Source of the DNA: CAYZJR01 sp964503045
GTDB taxonomy: Bacteria > Cyanobacteriota > Vampirovibrionia > Obscuribacterales > Obscuribacteraceae
Length of the DNA stretch: 64,000 bases
Reading direction: 5' to 3'
Assembly (NCBI GenBank): GCA_964503045.1
Contig: CAZCZI010000019.1
Location: 1-64,000, forward strand
The notes under the pieces were generated by a model that worked only from the letters and a program-made list of their open reading frames with translations, was not told the DNA's origin and did not search any database. Each line of letters begins with the position of its first letter. Positions within the stretch are counted from its first letter, which is position 1. The position numbers and the translations under genes were made by a program. Of the stretch, positions 1-8,067 are shown in pieces.

Positions 1-484
1 CGCCTTCTATATAGTCCATCAAGAGATAGGGCAAGCCATCAGATGTAATACCATCCTCATGAACAGTGACAAGGTTCGGATGAGACAGTTTCATACATGA
101 CTCTGCCTCTCGCCTGAATCTGATTATGGCGGACTCGTCTTGAACTAGTTCTCTTTTTAGTATTTTGGCAGCGAAAATATCGTTAGACTTTGGGTTTTTG
201 ACTTTGTATACGGTGCTCATTCCTCCTTGCCCCAGAAATGACAGAACCTCCAAGTCGTCGTTCAAGTGAGGGAGTTCGGCAATATCGCCTTGCAGTGGTG
301 CGACGACCGCCACACGGCTCGGGTAGGTTGCTAGGTTTTGAGGTTCACGCGGACAGCGACAGCGGCTATCTTGAAAGACCCAGCCCGTTAACGAGCCGAA
401 CGCAGAAGCAGCGACAAGTTTGCCGCATCGCTTGCACAAATCAGTCTTTTCCGTTTTCGCGCTTTCTTGGTGTTCGATGCTCAT
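1..484 (-). CDS. Serine/threonine protein kinase, N-terminal part (cut by window edge)
   Basis: Reading the minus strand from the ATG at 484 gives an open frame to the window edge. It starts with a Cys-rich segment (CKRCG near residue 17, then GWVF and CRCP near residues 34-46). The kinase N-lobe follows: a glycine loop LGQGGMSTVYK, the Lys-containing strand FAAKIL, and the HPNLVTVHEDG region. The catalytic loop lies beyond the window. The same Cys-rich preface is found in the kinase at 36872-39289. The start is 27 bp downstream of the MFS stop, suggesting one transcript with the two genes upstream. A eukaryotic-like Ser/Thr kinase is clear; its target is unknown. Confidence 0.88.
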   Translation of the reverse strand, partial: MSIEHQESAKTEKTDLCKRCGKLVAASAFGSLTGWVFQDSRCRCPREPQNLATYPSRVAVVAPLQGDIAELPHLNDDLEVLSFLGQGGMSTVYKVKNPKSNDIFAAKILKRELVQDESAIIRFRREAESCMKLSHPNLVTVHEDGITSDGLPYLLMDYIEG

Positions 485-510
485 AGTCGGCTGCCGAGCA
501 ATTCACTTTG

Positions 511-1719
511 TTATTCCCAGGAATGGGTAGGATGCTTCGCGCAGCGCTCCAAAGTGCAAAACAACAGGAGCATAATCAAGGCCGAGATTGGAAGCGCTGC
601 CATGCCGTTGCGCATTCCGATTCCAGTCAGGAGATGCCCCAATCCTTGAGGGAAGCAAATTCCGCCGAATGCGCCGGCAATGATGACAAACGACACCGCC
701 GCAGGGCATTGGGGAAACCTTTGGCTAGACGTGGCTAATACGTTTGGGAAGATGGGACCGTATCCAAGGCCGATTAGACCGATTACGACGAGCACCACAG
801 GTTTCGGCAGTGGTACCAGGCTTAGAGCAACTAACCCGCACATCGCAAGAAGCATCGCCAGTGATGTCACTTTTGTTGTCGAGTATTTCGTACAGAGATA
901 CATTCCGGCCAGTCGTCCGGCTGTCAGTCCGCCCCACACTGTTGACATTGCCACCGACGCCAGCGCTGATTCGATGCTTAAACCCTTCGTCAAGTAGATG
1001 AACAAGTAGGTCGCAATAGCAGCTTCAAGGCCAACATAAATAAAATTGATGAGTGAATAGCACCAGAGGACTGGACTAGTCCAATTAAGAGGATTGGTTT
1101 CCTCTGCTTCAGATCCTTTCGTGCTTTGTTTTGACTCGGATTGAATAGAGGCGAGAAACAATGCGATAAGTCCGGCAAATCCCGCGCCAAGGACATAAAT
1201 TCCATGGTATGACCATTGTGTTTGTGTTCCTGCCCATGCAATTAACGGACCAACTAAAGAGCCGGCACCGAAAAAGAAATTCAGACGGTTTAGGTCCGAG
1301 GCACTGCCTTTGGTATTAACCCTGAGAACGCAAGTCGTGCTTGTAATGCTGTTGAGTCCTGCACCGAATCCCAAGATAGCTCCGGCTATTGCCAATAGTA
1401 TTGGACCGTTCACGAAAGCAATACTTCCGAGTCCAAGTCCCATCATTATTGCTGATACCGCAGATGATGCCTTCAACCCAATTTTCTCTATAAGCGTTTT
1501 TCCAAGGCACATTGCGAGCATGCTGGCGGAATAACAGTAGCTGACGAGAACACTTGCGTATGTATAAGGAAGTTCTTGCGCAGCGGCAACGACCGGAATG
1601 AGAGGTCCGAACCATCCGTTATTTAGCCCTGCCAATAGCGTCAAGCCGCTTGCCGCGGCAATCAGTTTTCTCGCTGAGCCAGCTTTTTGATCTTTCGAAG
1701 TTTCCACTCGTTGCATCAT
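511..1719 (-). CDS. Major facilitator superfamily permease
   Basis: About 402 residues with roughly 12 hydrophobic helices and a polar central loop (SESKQSTKGSEAEE) that separates two six-helix halves. This is the classic MFS layout. GxGxGLNS-type helix packing motifs and the TAGRLAGMYL segment resemble fucose-permease-like or general sugar/drug MFS members. The substrate cannot be told. The longest frame begins at 1833 but would overlap the preceding gene by 40 bp with a non-membrane extension. The double ATG at 1719/1716 immediately before a cytosolic leader and TM1 is the better start. It sits between the glycosidase gene and the kinase gene, all minus strand, likely one operon. Confidence 0.85.
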   Translation of the reverse strand: MMQRVETSKDQKAGSARKLIAAASGLTLLAGLNNGWFGPLIPVVAAAQELPYTYASVLVSYCYSASMLAMCLGKTLIEKIGLKASSAVSAIMMGLGLGSIAFVNGPILLAIAGAILGFGAGLNSITSTTCVLRVNTKGSASDLNRLNFFFGAGSLVGPLIAWAGTQTQWSYHGIYVLGAGFAGLIALFLASIQSESKQSTKGSEAEETNPLNWTSPVLWCYSLINFIYVGLEAAIATYLFIYLTKGLSIESALASVAMSTVWGGLTAGRLAGMYLCTKYSTTKVTSLAMLLAMCGLVALSLVPLPKPVVLVVIGLIGLGYGPIFPNVLATSSQRFPQCPAAVSFVIIAGAFGGICFPQGLGHLLTGIGMRNGMAALPISALIMLLLFCTLERCAKHPTHSWE

Positions 1720-1793
1720 GCCTTTGATCCAACCAGCATTGTAGTTGATTGAAATTGCAAAGAGCGTGAAAGGTCTATAGAGGATACAGGGCG

Positions 1794-3077
1794 TTAAGGT
1801 GCTGGACGATCTCCGTCTTGAAACGCGAGCCATGAGTCGACTGTAGTCTTTGGTGCTTTGTGCTCAGAGTCGTAGACCACAAGCACATTGGTCAATGGAC
1901 GTGATGCCTTGATAAGGACTGAACCATTGTGCGATAGCGCTCTCGAGGCACCGCCGTCAAGATTCATAGCTTCATAGCAGCCGATTTCTCGCATTAGTTC
2001 GCCCGCTTTTTCAAGCGAAACGCCGCGAAGAAATGAGACTAGATAAAGTTTTTTGCCGTTCTTTGAAAAGCCAATGGCTTGGCGCGGGCCTACTGCCCAA
2101 ACGTGATCGTCGGAGAAACCCTCGATTAGCGGATAAACCCAAACCTCTCCTTCTCTCAAAAGGCGCGGACCACAGGTGAGGGAAAACCAGTGTTGTGACC
2201 AGTCTGGTCTACTGTCGACTCTCGCGGTGACCATTTCAGGAACGTTGCCGGCCTTGATACCGAGAGTAGTGCCTAACTCTTCCCATTCACTGAACTTGCG
2301 AAAGCGCCCGTCAGTCACCATATTGCCCATGACGCGCTTTTGACTGTCTTTGCTGAAGAACGTGCCATTCATCACTACGGCGCCCTTTGCGCGTCTGACC
2401 ATGGATTCGAACGCCTCATCGCCATGCGACTCATATTGATCGTTTGCCTTTTCTGCGTTGTTGGCCAAACCGATCGAAATGTATGCGTCGGGGTCTTCGA
2501 GATCAACAATTGTTTCGTAAAGAGGAATTCCCTTGACCGTGCGCTTCACGAACTCGACTGGTTTTCCCTTTTTCTTGCGGACAAGTTTTGGCGTTTCCTT
2601 TTTTGGTTTCTCTTCGCGCGAGCTGGTTTCGGAGCTTGTATTTGAGTCATTGTCGTTAGAGGTTTGGGCGTTTCTCGATTTGCGCCAGTCATTCCATGAG
2701 TTATTTGACTCGTTCGAGTTATTTGACTCGTTCGAATTGCTTGTATTGTTGGAAGTATCGTCTTGGCTGGTTTGAGTAGAAATAGTGTTTGTTGGTTCTT
2801 CCTCCGTGTACGCGTTTGCATTTTTTTCCGGCAATGAAGGAACATGCAACAGCGCAACTTGATTTAGCTTGCGTGAGTCTGACTGAGCTGTTTTTGCGGG
2901 TTCAGGCTGTGTGACAGGTTTGGGACCGTAAGTGTCGTACTGCTGTTTCATGAAAGAGACGAACGCCCAGAACTTCGGCGAGTTTTCCGGCATTGTGAAA
3001 AACACGGCGGAAGGAACCGTGACCAGAAGAAAAAGCACTGGAGTCCAGCTGGGGCGGTTGTTTTTGGAAGTGGCCAT
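1794..3077 (-). CDS. Membrane-anchored phosphodiester glycosidase (NAGPA/DUF2233 family)
   Basis: 427 residues. An N-terminal membrane anchor (about residues 11-28) is followed by about 120 residues of Asn/Ser/Thr/Glu-rich linker, then the C-terminal domain. That domain carries the family landmarks VVMNGTFF, GPRQAIGF and the NLDGGASRAL signature. These enzymes cleave N-acetylglucosamine phosphodiesters or related cell-wall/exopolysaccharide bonds outside the membrane. The linker DNA contains an 18-bp direct repeat (2701-2718 and 2719-2736) encoding NSNESN-type units, so linker length may vary. It is first in a minus-strand cluster with the MFS and kinase genes. Substrate not predictable. Confidence 0.85.
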   Translation of the reverse strand: MATSKNNRPSWTPVLFLLVTVPSAVFFTMPENSPKFWAFVSFMKQQYDTYGPKPVTQPEPAKTAQSDSRKLNQVALLHVPSLPEKNANAYTEEEPTNTISTQTSQDDTSNNTSNSNESNNSNESNNSWNDWRKSRNAQTSNDNDSNTSSETSSREEKPKKETPKLVRKKKGKPVEFVKRTVKGIPLYETIVDLEDPDAYISIGLANNAEKANDQYESHGDEAFESMVRRAKGAVVMNGTFFSKDSQKRVMGNMVTDGRFRKFSEWEELGTTLGIKAGNVPEMVTARVDSRPDWSQHWFSLTCGPRLLREGEVWVYPLIEGFSDDHVWAVGPRQAIGFSKNGKKLYLVSFLRGVSLEKAGELMREIGCYEAMNLDGGASRALSHNGSVLIKASRPLTNVLVVYDSEHKAPKTTVDSWLAFQDGDRPAP

Positions 3078-3390
3078 TTGCGGTTACTAAGGTAGGAATC
3101 GAGTGAGCCCAAAGTAGGGCAAAGGTAGGAACTGTCGGGTCATTGCGCCATTATATACCATGCTGTCAAGGGGTCCAGCGTGGTCTGCCTGTGCTGTGCC
3201 TGGGGCTTTTCCGGTGTTTTTCCTGGAATGGTGGCCATAATGAACGTTTAAGGTAATTGATAGTTTTCTACCATGATTTTGTCGTCGACCGGTTCGCCGA
3301 AGCACCTCAAAACATTACACTCGACAGAGGAGATCTGTCGAGCGAATGTCACCGTGTCTAAATCTAGTTGAGGCGGAGTCTGGGAGTGAC
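3078..3390. other. Intergenic stretch with one perfect hairpin
   Basis: No convincing coding region. It contains an 8-bp perfect stem (CTCGACAG/CTGTCGAG, loop of 7) at 3320-3342. The stem lies downstream of the Gln-rich gene and is followed on the minus strand by an AT-rich run without a long T tract. It could be a weak terminator for that gene. Confidence 0.5.
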
Positions 3391-3786
3391 CTATGGCCTC
3401 GTGTTGCGTTGGTTGAGCTGGACGTGATTGTTGTCTTTATCCAGCACTTCTTGCTTCAAGTTTGCTAGCAATTGGTTTACTTGACTTTGTTCAACTTGTT
3501 GGCTGCGATCTTGTTTGTGATACTTCGCCAAATCTAAGTTGTTTTGATGTTGAATGTAATTCTGCAAGTAAGCATTTTGTTGATCGTGATAGTTTTGCTG
3601 TAGCAGAATCTGTTGTTGATCGTGATAGTTTTGCTGTAGCAGAATCTGTTGTTGATTCACTTGATCTTCCTGGTTACCTTGTTGATTCATTTCCTCGATG
3701 AATTGTTGTCTTTGTTGTTGCCAGTGCCATCTTTTTTGTGCCGCTTGATTAACGCTGATATGCGGGAATCTTCTAACTTCTGTCAT
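3391..3786 (-). CDS. Gln/Asn-rich hypothetical protein with internal duplication
   Basis: 131 residues, about one third Gln plus Asn, no signal peptide or membrane segment, predicted mostly helical. The central part contains two tandem 12-residue copies of QQILLQQNYHDQ, produced by a near-perfect 36-bp direct repeat at about 3583-3654, with a degenerate third unit. The start ATG at 3786 is preceded by a purine-rich GGAGGAAC motif, a good ribosome site. I do not recognise a family. Low-complexity coiled-coil or aggregation-prone protein is the most that can be said. Confidence 0.6.
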   Translation of the reverse strand: MTEVRRFPHISVNQAAQKRWHWQQQRQQFIEEMNQQGNQEDQVNQQQILLQQNYHDQQQILLQQNYHDQQNAYLQNYIQHQNNLDLAKYHKQDRSQQVEQSQVNQLLANLKQEVLDKDNNHVQLNQRNTRP

Positions 3787-3993
3787 TGCCGTTCCTCCAA
3801 CCTTTTAATCCTGCGTCACTCACCTTTTTCAGCATACGTCGGGAGTATGAGGAAGTCGTGAGGAATTGAAACGCAATCAGGCAGTGTAGTATTTGGTAAA
3901 ACAGTACCTAATTGTCGAGTGTAGTCGCTTCGGCCAGGAGCTGAGATTTGACACCGGCTCGTTTAATTTAATAGACTTCTTTTAGACACGTAA

Positions 3994-4065
3994 TGGGGTG
4001 TCGCCAAGCGGTAAGGCAGCTGGTTCTGGTCCAGCCATCCCGAGGTTCGAATCCTTGCACCCCAG
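3994..4065 (+). tRNA. tRNA-Gln (anticodon CTG)
   Basis: 72 nt fold cleanly. The acceptor stem TGGGGTG pairs with CACCCCA (4058-4064) with discriminator G4065. D arm GCC...GGC; anticodon stem GCTGG/CCAGC with loop TTCTGGT and anticodon CTG at 4026-4028; T arm CGAGG-TTCGAAT-CCTTG. The U1-A72 acceptor pair is typical of bacterial tRNA-Gln. The CCA end is not encoded (the next bases are TTT). Confidence 0.95.
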
Positions 4066-4087
4066 TTTTAATCATCCAGATTGAAGA

Positions 4088-4111
4088 AACCTCCCGATGT
4101 TTCGAGAGGTT
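4088..4111 (-). terminator. Hairpin downstream of the slipin gene
   Basis: A 9-bp stem (AACCTCTCG/CGGGAGGTT on the minus strand, one G-T pair) with a 6-nt loop, followed by a short pyrimidine-rich TCTTCAATC. It lies 32 bp past the slipin stop and also 22 bp past the tRNA, so it may serve both strands. Confidence 0.55.
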
Positions 4112-4142
4112 CCTCCAATGCTCCGAGTTTTCGATTTTGCGA

Positions 4143-4931
4143 TCACTCTTGCTCAGATTCAGGCTTGTCGGCTTTTGCCTTCTTCGCAATCGGCAGAGCA
4201 TGACCGTTTGCGGGCATTCCGAATACAACAGTGTTACCTGAAGATTCACCGATAGACTGCAGGAGTCTCAACTGCATGAGGGTTGGAGCGTCCTCCACCA
4301 TCTTCGCGGCATTTGCAAGAGAGCGCAGTGCGGCGGTTTCGCCACGTGCCTTCTCCAGTGCGGCTTGAGATTCCTTCTGGGCCTTCAATACTTGGCTCAT
4401 CACTTTCTTCATTTCACCAGGTACCATCAGGTCTCTGATGTTTGCTGAGATGAGTTCAAGACCGAAATCTGCGACCTTTGCAGATACGGCAGTGTAGAGT
4501 TCGTCAGCCACTTTCTGGCGCGCCGTCATGAGTTCGTCGATCTTCATTGAAGAAACGATGTCTCTCAGTGCAAGCTGTGTCACCGTATATAGTGCGCTGA
4601 TGTAGCTGTCAACCAAGTTGATGGCGGCGTATGCATCTACGACCTTGTACTGCACAGCAAGGGTCATTTTGACCGACATGCTGTCAGCAGTCATGAGTTC
4701 TTGGCTTGGGATGATCGAATATGCCTGACGAACGTCGATCATCGTCACTTTCGTGTTGAATGGAAACGTCCAGTATGAGCCAGGCTCCAAGATCTTGACG
4801 AACTTGCCGTCGCGATACAAGAGACCGCGCTGGAATTCTAGAACTGTAATCTTGACCAATACTTTTGGCAGCCATGACTTGATGACGATTGCCAAAATGA
4901 TTAGAGAAATTGTGATTGCTGCCATTTCCAT
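4143..4931 (-). CDS. Slipin / SPFH (stomatin-like) membrane protein
   Basis: 262 residues: one N-terminal membrane segment (about 5-28), then an SPFH domain with the characteristic EFQRGLLYRDGKFVKILEPG and VDVRxxxxxIPSQELMTAD-type region. A charged helical segment (QKESQAALEKARGETAALRSLANAAKM) and an acidic/Lys tail follow. These proteins oligomerise on membrane microdomains and often partner with NfeD-type proteases; no NfeD gene is adjacent here. A very strong ribosome site AGGAGGTG (4939-4946) lies 7 nt before the ATG, fixing the start. Monocistronic by spacing. Confidence 0.9.
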   Translation of the reverse strand: MEMAAITISLIILAIVIKSWLPKVLVKITVLEFQRGLLYRDGKFVKILEPGSYWTFPFNTKVTMIDVRQAYSIIPSQELMTADSMSVKMTLAVQYKVVDAYAAINLVDSYISALYTVTQLALRDIVSSMKIDELMTARQKVADELYTAVSAKVADFGLELISANIRDLMVPGEMKKVMSQVLKAQKESQAALEKARGETAALRSLANAAKMVEDAPTLMQLRLLQSIGESSGNTVVFGMPANGHALPIAKKAKADKPESEQE

Positions 4932-5329
4932 TGGTCAACACCTCCTGAAAGACGCTTCATCGCAGGGTCGCGCGCCAACGGCGGAGGTTTTACCTGCATG
5001 GCCGCGAGCGCGCTGCCCTGAGGCTGACCCTGAGATGACTCGTTTGAGTGGTGGGGGTTTCAAATTAGCGATTTGAATATCGCGGGCCCGGATTTGGAAC
5101 AGACAGCACTAACTGTGCCGATTGCCTTTGGTTTTCCCGTGATGTTTACATTATGTGGAAGGAACAGTTTAATGAACAGGTGTTTTACTGAACTTTTGAA
5201 ATTGCTGAAAAGCCCTAAAGTCTATACGCATTCGGGCAATTTAACTTGTTCAGTAGGGTGCAACTAAACATGCTTTGAGTGGAACAATTCGATGAGACCC
5301 TCGGCAAGATTCAAATGGAGTTAGGCGAC
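4932..5329. other. Intergenic region without supported genes
   Basis: About 400 bp between the divergent slipin and secreted-protein genes. Small open frames here lack ribosome sites and protein-like composition. It presumably holds both promoters; no motif is convincing. Confidence 0.5.
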
Positions 5330-5866
5330 ATGCAAATGGCTAAAATGGCTTCCTATGGATTAGTTACTGTGATTTCGGCGGTGATTTCTTTGCTTGCGAC
5401 GCCCTCGCAAGCACAGTCAGGAGGGCAATTTTCAGATGTTCAAATGCTTGCTGAAGGTGATGGAATTAAGACGACGCTGAGCTTCAAAATCGTGGCAGTG
5501 CCTGTCTATTACATCGATATGACTTTTGTGGCAACTCCTGCCACCTCTGCGTCTTTCGGCGGTAAAGCCTTATCGGCGTTGCGAACGGCAAAACCGTCTT
5601 TCTCGCCGTTGGACAGCTCGAGCCGACCGACGAGGGTTTCGACTATTGGACCATTTAAGCAGCAAGTCGGAGTTCGCAACGTGTTTGTTTATCGTACGAC
5701 CATGAAAGAAAATCCTGGATCGTGGAGAAGCATGAAAGTTAATTGGACTCCTGTGGCAGAGAGCAGTGCAGCTCCATCTGCGTCTAGCTCCTCTGCACAG
5801 CCGAAAAAAGTGGACCCGCCAAAAGAGGAACCGCAAGAGAACCAGGAACAAGGCTCCGATGAATGA
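5330..5866 (+). CDS. Secreted hypothetical protein
   Basis: The longest frame starts at a GTG at 5279, but the ATG at 5330 has GGAG nine bases upstream. It gives a clean signal peptide (hydrophobic core LVTVISAVISLLA, cleavage after PSQAQ). The mature protein is about 150 residues: a beta-rich domain with KTTLSFKIVAVPVYYIDMTFVA and VGVRNVFVYRTTMKENPG segments, then a Ser/Ala- and Pro/Glu/Gln-rich tail. No family recognised. The tail runs into a short tandem repeat that crosses the stop codon. Confidence 0.65.
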   Translation: MQMAKMASYGLVTVISAVISLLATPSQAQSGGQFSDVQMLAEGDGIKTTLSFKIVAVPVYYIDMTFVATPATSASFGGKALSALRTAKPSFSPLDSSSRPTRVSTIGPFKQQVGVRNVFVYRTTMKENPGSWRSMKVNWTPVAESSAAPSASSSSAQPKKVDPPKEEPQENQEQGSDE

Positions 5867-5917
5867 AGCAGCCCGATCAATGAAGCAGCCGATCAATGAA
5901 GCAGCAGGATCAATGAA
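5857..5917 (+). repeat. 16-17 bp degenerate tandem repeat across a stop codon
   Basis: Three to four copies of GATCAATGAAGCAGCC-like units starting in the last codons of the secreted protein gene and continuing past its TGA. Copy-number change would extend the tail or move the stop. Confidence 0.7.
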
Positions 5918-5933
5918 AGCCGATGTTCAGTAA

Positions 5934-6524
5934 TTACGACTGAACGCCGAAGTATGGAGGTTCATTACCCGGCCTCCATTTGATGTTGCAGCCGGTGCTT
6001 GGTTTTTGTTCTTGTGGGACGGGTCTGTCTGCAAGCGCGGCGTCAACGGCTTCGCGGAGATCTTTTCCGTCGATTGGCTCTGCATTACTCTTGCGGCTGT
6101 CATCGAACTGACCGCGATACACGAGTTTGCGATCTTTGTCGAAGAGGAAGAAATCTGGCGTGCATGCCGCTGTATATCTTTTCGCGACTGCTTGGGTTTC
6201 ATCAAACAAGAGTGGAAACTTGAAGTTCATCTTTTGCGCGTAGGCCTTCAGATTCTCCGGCGAATCGTCGGGATGAGTCTCGGGGTCGTTGCTGGAAATT
6301 CCGACCATACCGATGTCTTTACCTTGGTAGTCGGTAGAGAATTTCACCAACTCATTTTCAATGTGTACGACGTAGGGGCAATGCTTGCACATGAAAATTA
6401 CAAGCATCAATTTCTTGCCATCGAATGACTCGTTGGTTACTACTTTGCCCGTCACGACATCTTTTAGAGAGAACTCGGGGGCTTTGGTTCCCAAAGACAG
6501 CATTGTTGAGTACGTAAGTACCAT
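5934..6524 (-). CDS. Thioredoxin-like peroxiredoxin-family protein
   Basis: 196 residues with an AhpC/TSA-type thioredoxin fold. It has the N-terminal LGTKAPEFSLKDV strand, the active site FMCKHCPYV with Cys46 and Cys49 (CxxC), the GISSNDPETHPDDSPENL segment, and CTPDFFLFDKDRKLVYRGQFDD with the conserved cis-Pro region. This subfamily of cytosolic redoxins is widespread in cyanobacteria and planctomycetes; the substrate is unknown. A purine-rich AGAGGTG precedes the ATG by about 6 nt. It lies downstream of the encapsulin operon but is separated from it by a strong hairpin, so a shared redox role is only suggestive. Confidence 0.88.
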   Translation of the reverse strand: MVLTYSTMLSLGTKAPEFSLKDVVTGKVVTNESFDGKKLMLVIFMCKHCPYVVHIENELVKFSTDYQGKDIGMVGISSNDPETHPDDSPENLKAYAQKMNFKFPLLFDETQAVAKRYTAACTPDFFLFDKDRKLVYRGQFDDSRKSNAEPIDGKDLREAVDAALADRPVPQEQKPSTGCNIKWRPGNEPPYFGVQS

Positions 6525-6586
6525 GGTGCACCTCTTGTCTTGGTCGACTTTATCGAGGGGAAGATCTTAACAAATCGATAAAGGCA

Positions 6587-6613
6587 AACGCCGGCAATAA
6601 TCTTGCCGGCGTT
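6587..6613 (-). terminator. Strong hairpin after the encapsulin gene
   Basis: Perfect 11-bp stem AACGCCGGCAA/TTGCCGGCGTT with a 5-nt loop, 24 bp downstream of the encapsulin stop. The following minus-strand bases are moderately T-rich, so it is a plausible intrinsic terminator of the cargo-shell operon. Confidence 0.7.
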
Positions 6614-6636
6614 AAATGCTGTTGGTTGCTAGTTGT

Positions 6637-7509
6637 CTATTTGCCGGCAGCCTTTGCGCCTTTGGCAGAGATTACGCAAACTGCCGTCGGGCGCTTCACG
6701 CGCAGTACGACTGATTCGTAAACGCGGAACCGATAGTTCATATCGTTTGGTCCGAGATACGCAATTTGCAGATCTTCGGCGACTGCGATATCGAAGTTTT
6801 GGGCGCCGGTCGCAATTACTGCTGCTGTACCTGGTGGAATTTGCGGACTCCACATGACTCCGTCTTCGCAAACTTTGCCGATTTGTTCGAGTTCGAGAGC
6901 CGGAGACTCTCTGACAGGTTTCAACAATGCCTCATACAAATCAAGCGATGTGACGAGTGCGTAAGGGAAGTGATGATTCGCGTCCAGCAATTTCTTGATG
7001 GCAACGTAAACGTCCTTCACAGGCTCGTTTGGAGTCATCCAATCTCCGCCACTGATTTTCAGTGAACCAGGATAGTTGAGAAGTCCGTGAATGTCGAGTT
7101 CTTTGTGACCATTGAAAATCAAGTCGTCTTCAGCATCGCCGACCTGATGTGCTGCTCTGATTGCATTGGTGTTGTCGAGCGGAGCGTGAATATCTTGACT
7201 CCATTTGACGTCGCGCCAGTGAAGGAGGAAATCCTTATATATGATTGGGACACGAACGTAGGTTTCTTTTTCGTGAGTTCCAATTGGATGTGGATCTGGT
7301 TTGCCTTCGAGATCGATCTCGGCGGCTTCGTCTTCTCTGATCGTTTCTAACGGAACGCTCTCAACGCCTGCACCCAAGGGTCCAAACAAAGCGATGAGTC
7401 GGCGACCAACCACGGTGCGTCGAACCTCTTGAGCTGCAGCCGACAGCATTTGCTGTGCTTGCTCATTTGTCAGAGGTAGTGGTGACAATATTTGGTGATT
7501 TTTCCACAC
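6637..7509 (-). CDS. Encapsulin shell protein (family 1, HK97 fold)
   Basis: 290 residues matching family 1 encapsulins (Linocin-M18 type) along their length. The N-terminal arm is LSPLPLTNEQAQQMLSAAAQ; then VVGRRLIALFGPLGAGVESV; the E-loop region has VRVPIIYKDFLLHWRDVKW; the P-domain contains AEDDLIFNG and GLLNYPG; and the C-terminal strand is RFRVYESVVLRVKRP. Such shells self-assemble into nanocompartments and load enzymes through short C-terminal peptides. The start is a GTG at 7509, three bases after the stop of the cargo gene. Its ribosome site GAGGAGG lies inside the last codons of the cargo gene. No portal, terminase or other phage genes are nearby, arguing against a prophage capsid. 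Confidence 0.93.
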   Translation of the reverse strand: MWKNHQILSPLPLTNEQAQQMLSAAAQEVRRTVVGRRLIALFGPLGAGVESVPLETIREDEAAEIDLEGKPDPHPIGTHEKETYVRVPIIYKDFLLHWRDVKWSQDIHAPLDNTNAIRAAHQVGDAEDDLIFNGHKELDIHGLLNYPGSLKISGGDWMTPNEPVKDVYVAIKKLLDANHHFPYALVTSLDLYEALLKPVRESPALELEQIGKVCEDGVMWSPQIPPGTAAVIATGAQNFDIAVAEDLQIAYLGPNDMNYRFRVYESVVLRVKRPTAVCVISAKGAKAAGK

Positions 7510-7512
7510 GAT

Positions 7513-8064
7513 TTAGCCTCCTCGTGGCCATAAAGGTCCGACTGTCCATTGTGATTTGCCATCAGATGCGGTATCAGATGACGGTTGTTGAGATTCTGAT
7601 TTTTGATGTCCACCGGAGCCGCCATGCGAATGACCGGAGCCGTGCGAATGTGATTGGGTGTTGTGCGAATGTGATTGACTGCTACCATGAGACTGAGCTG
7701 GGGAGCCGTACGATGCCGGAGTCTCCGAGACCGCAGGATCACCTAATTGTTGGCGCCACTCTAAATGTTCCTCTGCAAAGTGATCTAACAATTCCCTTTT
7801 CAGTGCAACAGACATGTTTTGTCCTTGCAGCATCTTCTGAATGAAGAAACTGTGGTCGAGCAGCTTTTGAGTGAGTGGTGTTGGATTATTGCGGTGAATC
7901 TCTTCCAGCTTTGCGCTGTTTTCCTTCTCTTCTAAAAGAATGTGGTCGTTCATCCTTTGAACGACATCGGAAGGAAGATTGGGTTCGTTGAGCACATGGA
8001 GAATCGTGTCCGTGTGATCAGCAATGTTGTGAAGAATGTCGCCCAGCGGTGTTGGCATTTGCAT
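7513..8064 (-). CDS. Encapsulin cargo: hemerythrin-like (HHE) protein with loading peptide
   Basis: About 183 residues. Residue numbers here count from the GTG at 8067. Residues 8-108 form two matching helical hairpins with the HHE pattern: His18 then His42xxxGlu46, and His72 then His96xxxGlu100, fitting a di-iron or other metal site. A flexible His/Ser/Gly linker (about 112-172) has eight His in under 30 residues. The protein ends in WTVGPLWPRGG, whose TVGxL core matches the family 1 encapsulin loading peptide consensus. It is immediately upstream of the shell gene with 3 bp between. Start choice is uncertain: GTG 8067, ATG 8064 or ATG 8058, with no clear ribosome site. Hemerythrin cargos are a known encapsulin class; the compact domain and His linker are unusual. 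Function likely O2, NO, peroxide or iron handling (inference). Confidence 0.85.
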   Translation of the reverse strand: MQMPTPLGDILHNIADHTDTILHVLNEPNLPSDVVQRMNDHILLEEKENSAKLEEIHRNNPTPLTQKLLDHSFFIQKMLQGQNMSVALKRELLDHFAEEHLEWRQQLGDPAVSETPASYGSPAQSHGSSQSHSHNTQSHSHGSGHSHGGSGGHQKSESQQPSSDTASDGKSQWTVGPLWPRGG

Positions 8065-8067
8065 CAC

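Noticed and set aside
5073..5267. 64-residue plus-strand ORF
   Set aside because: Low complexity of evidence, no ribosome site, not conserved in style; likely noncoding.
6637..7509. Encapsulin as a prophage capsid
   Set aside because: HK97 fold is shared with phage capsids, but no portal, terminase, protease or tail genes are present and a cargo gene with a loading peptide is adjacent.
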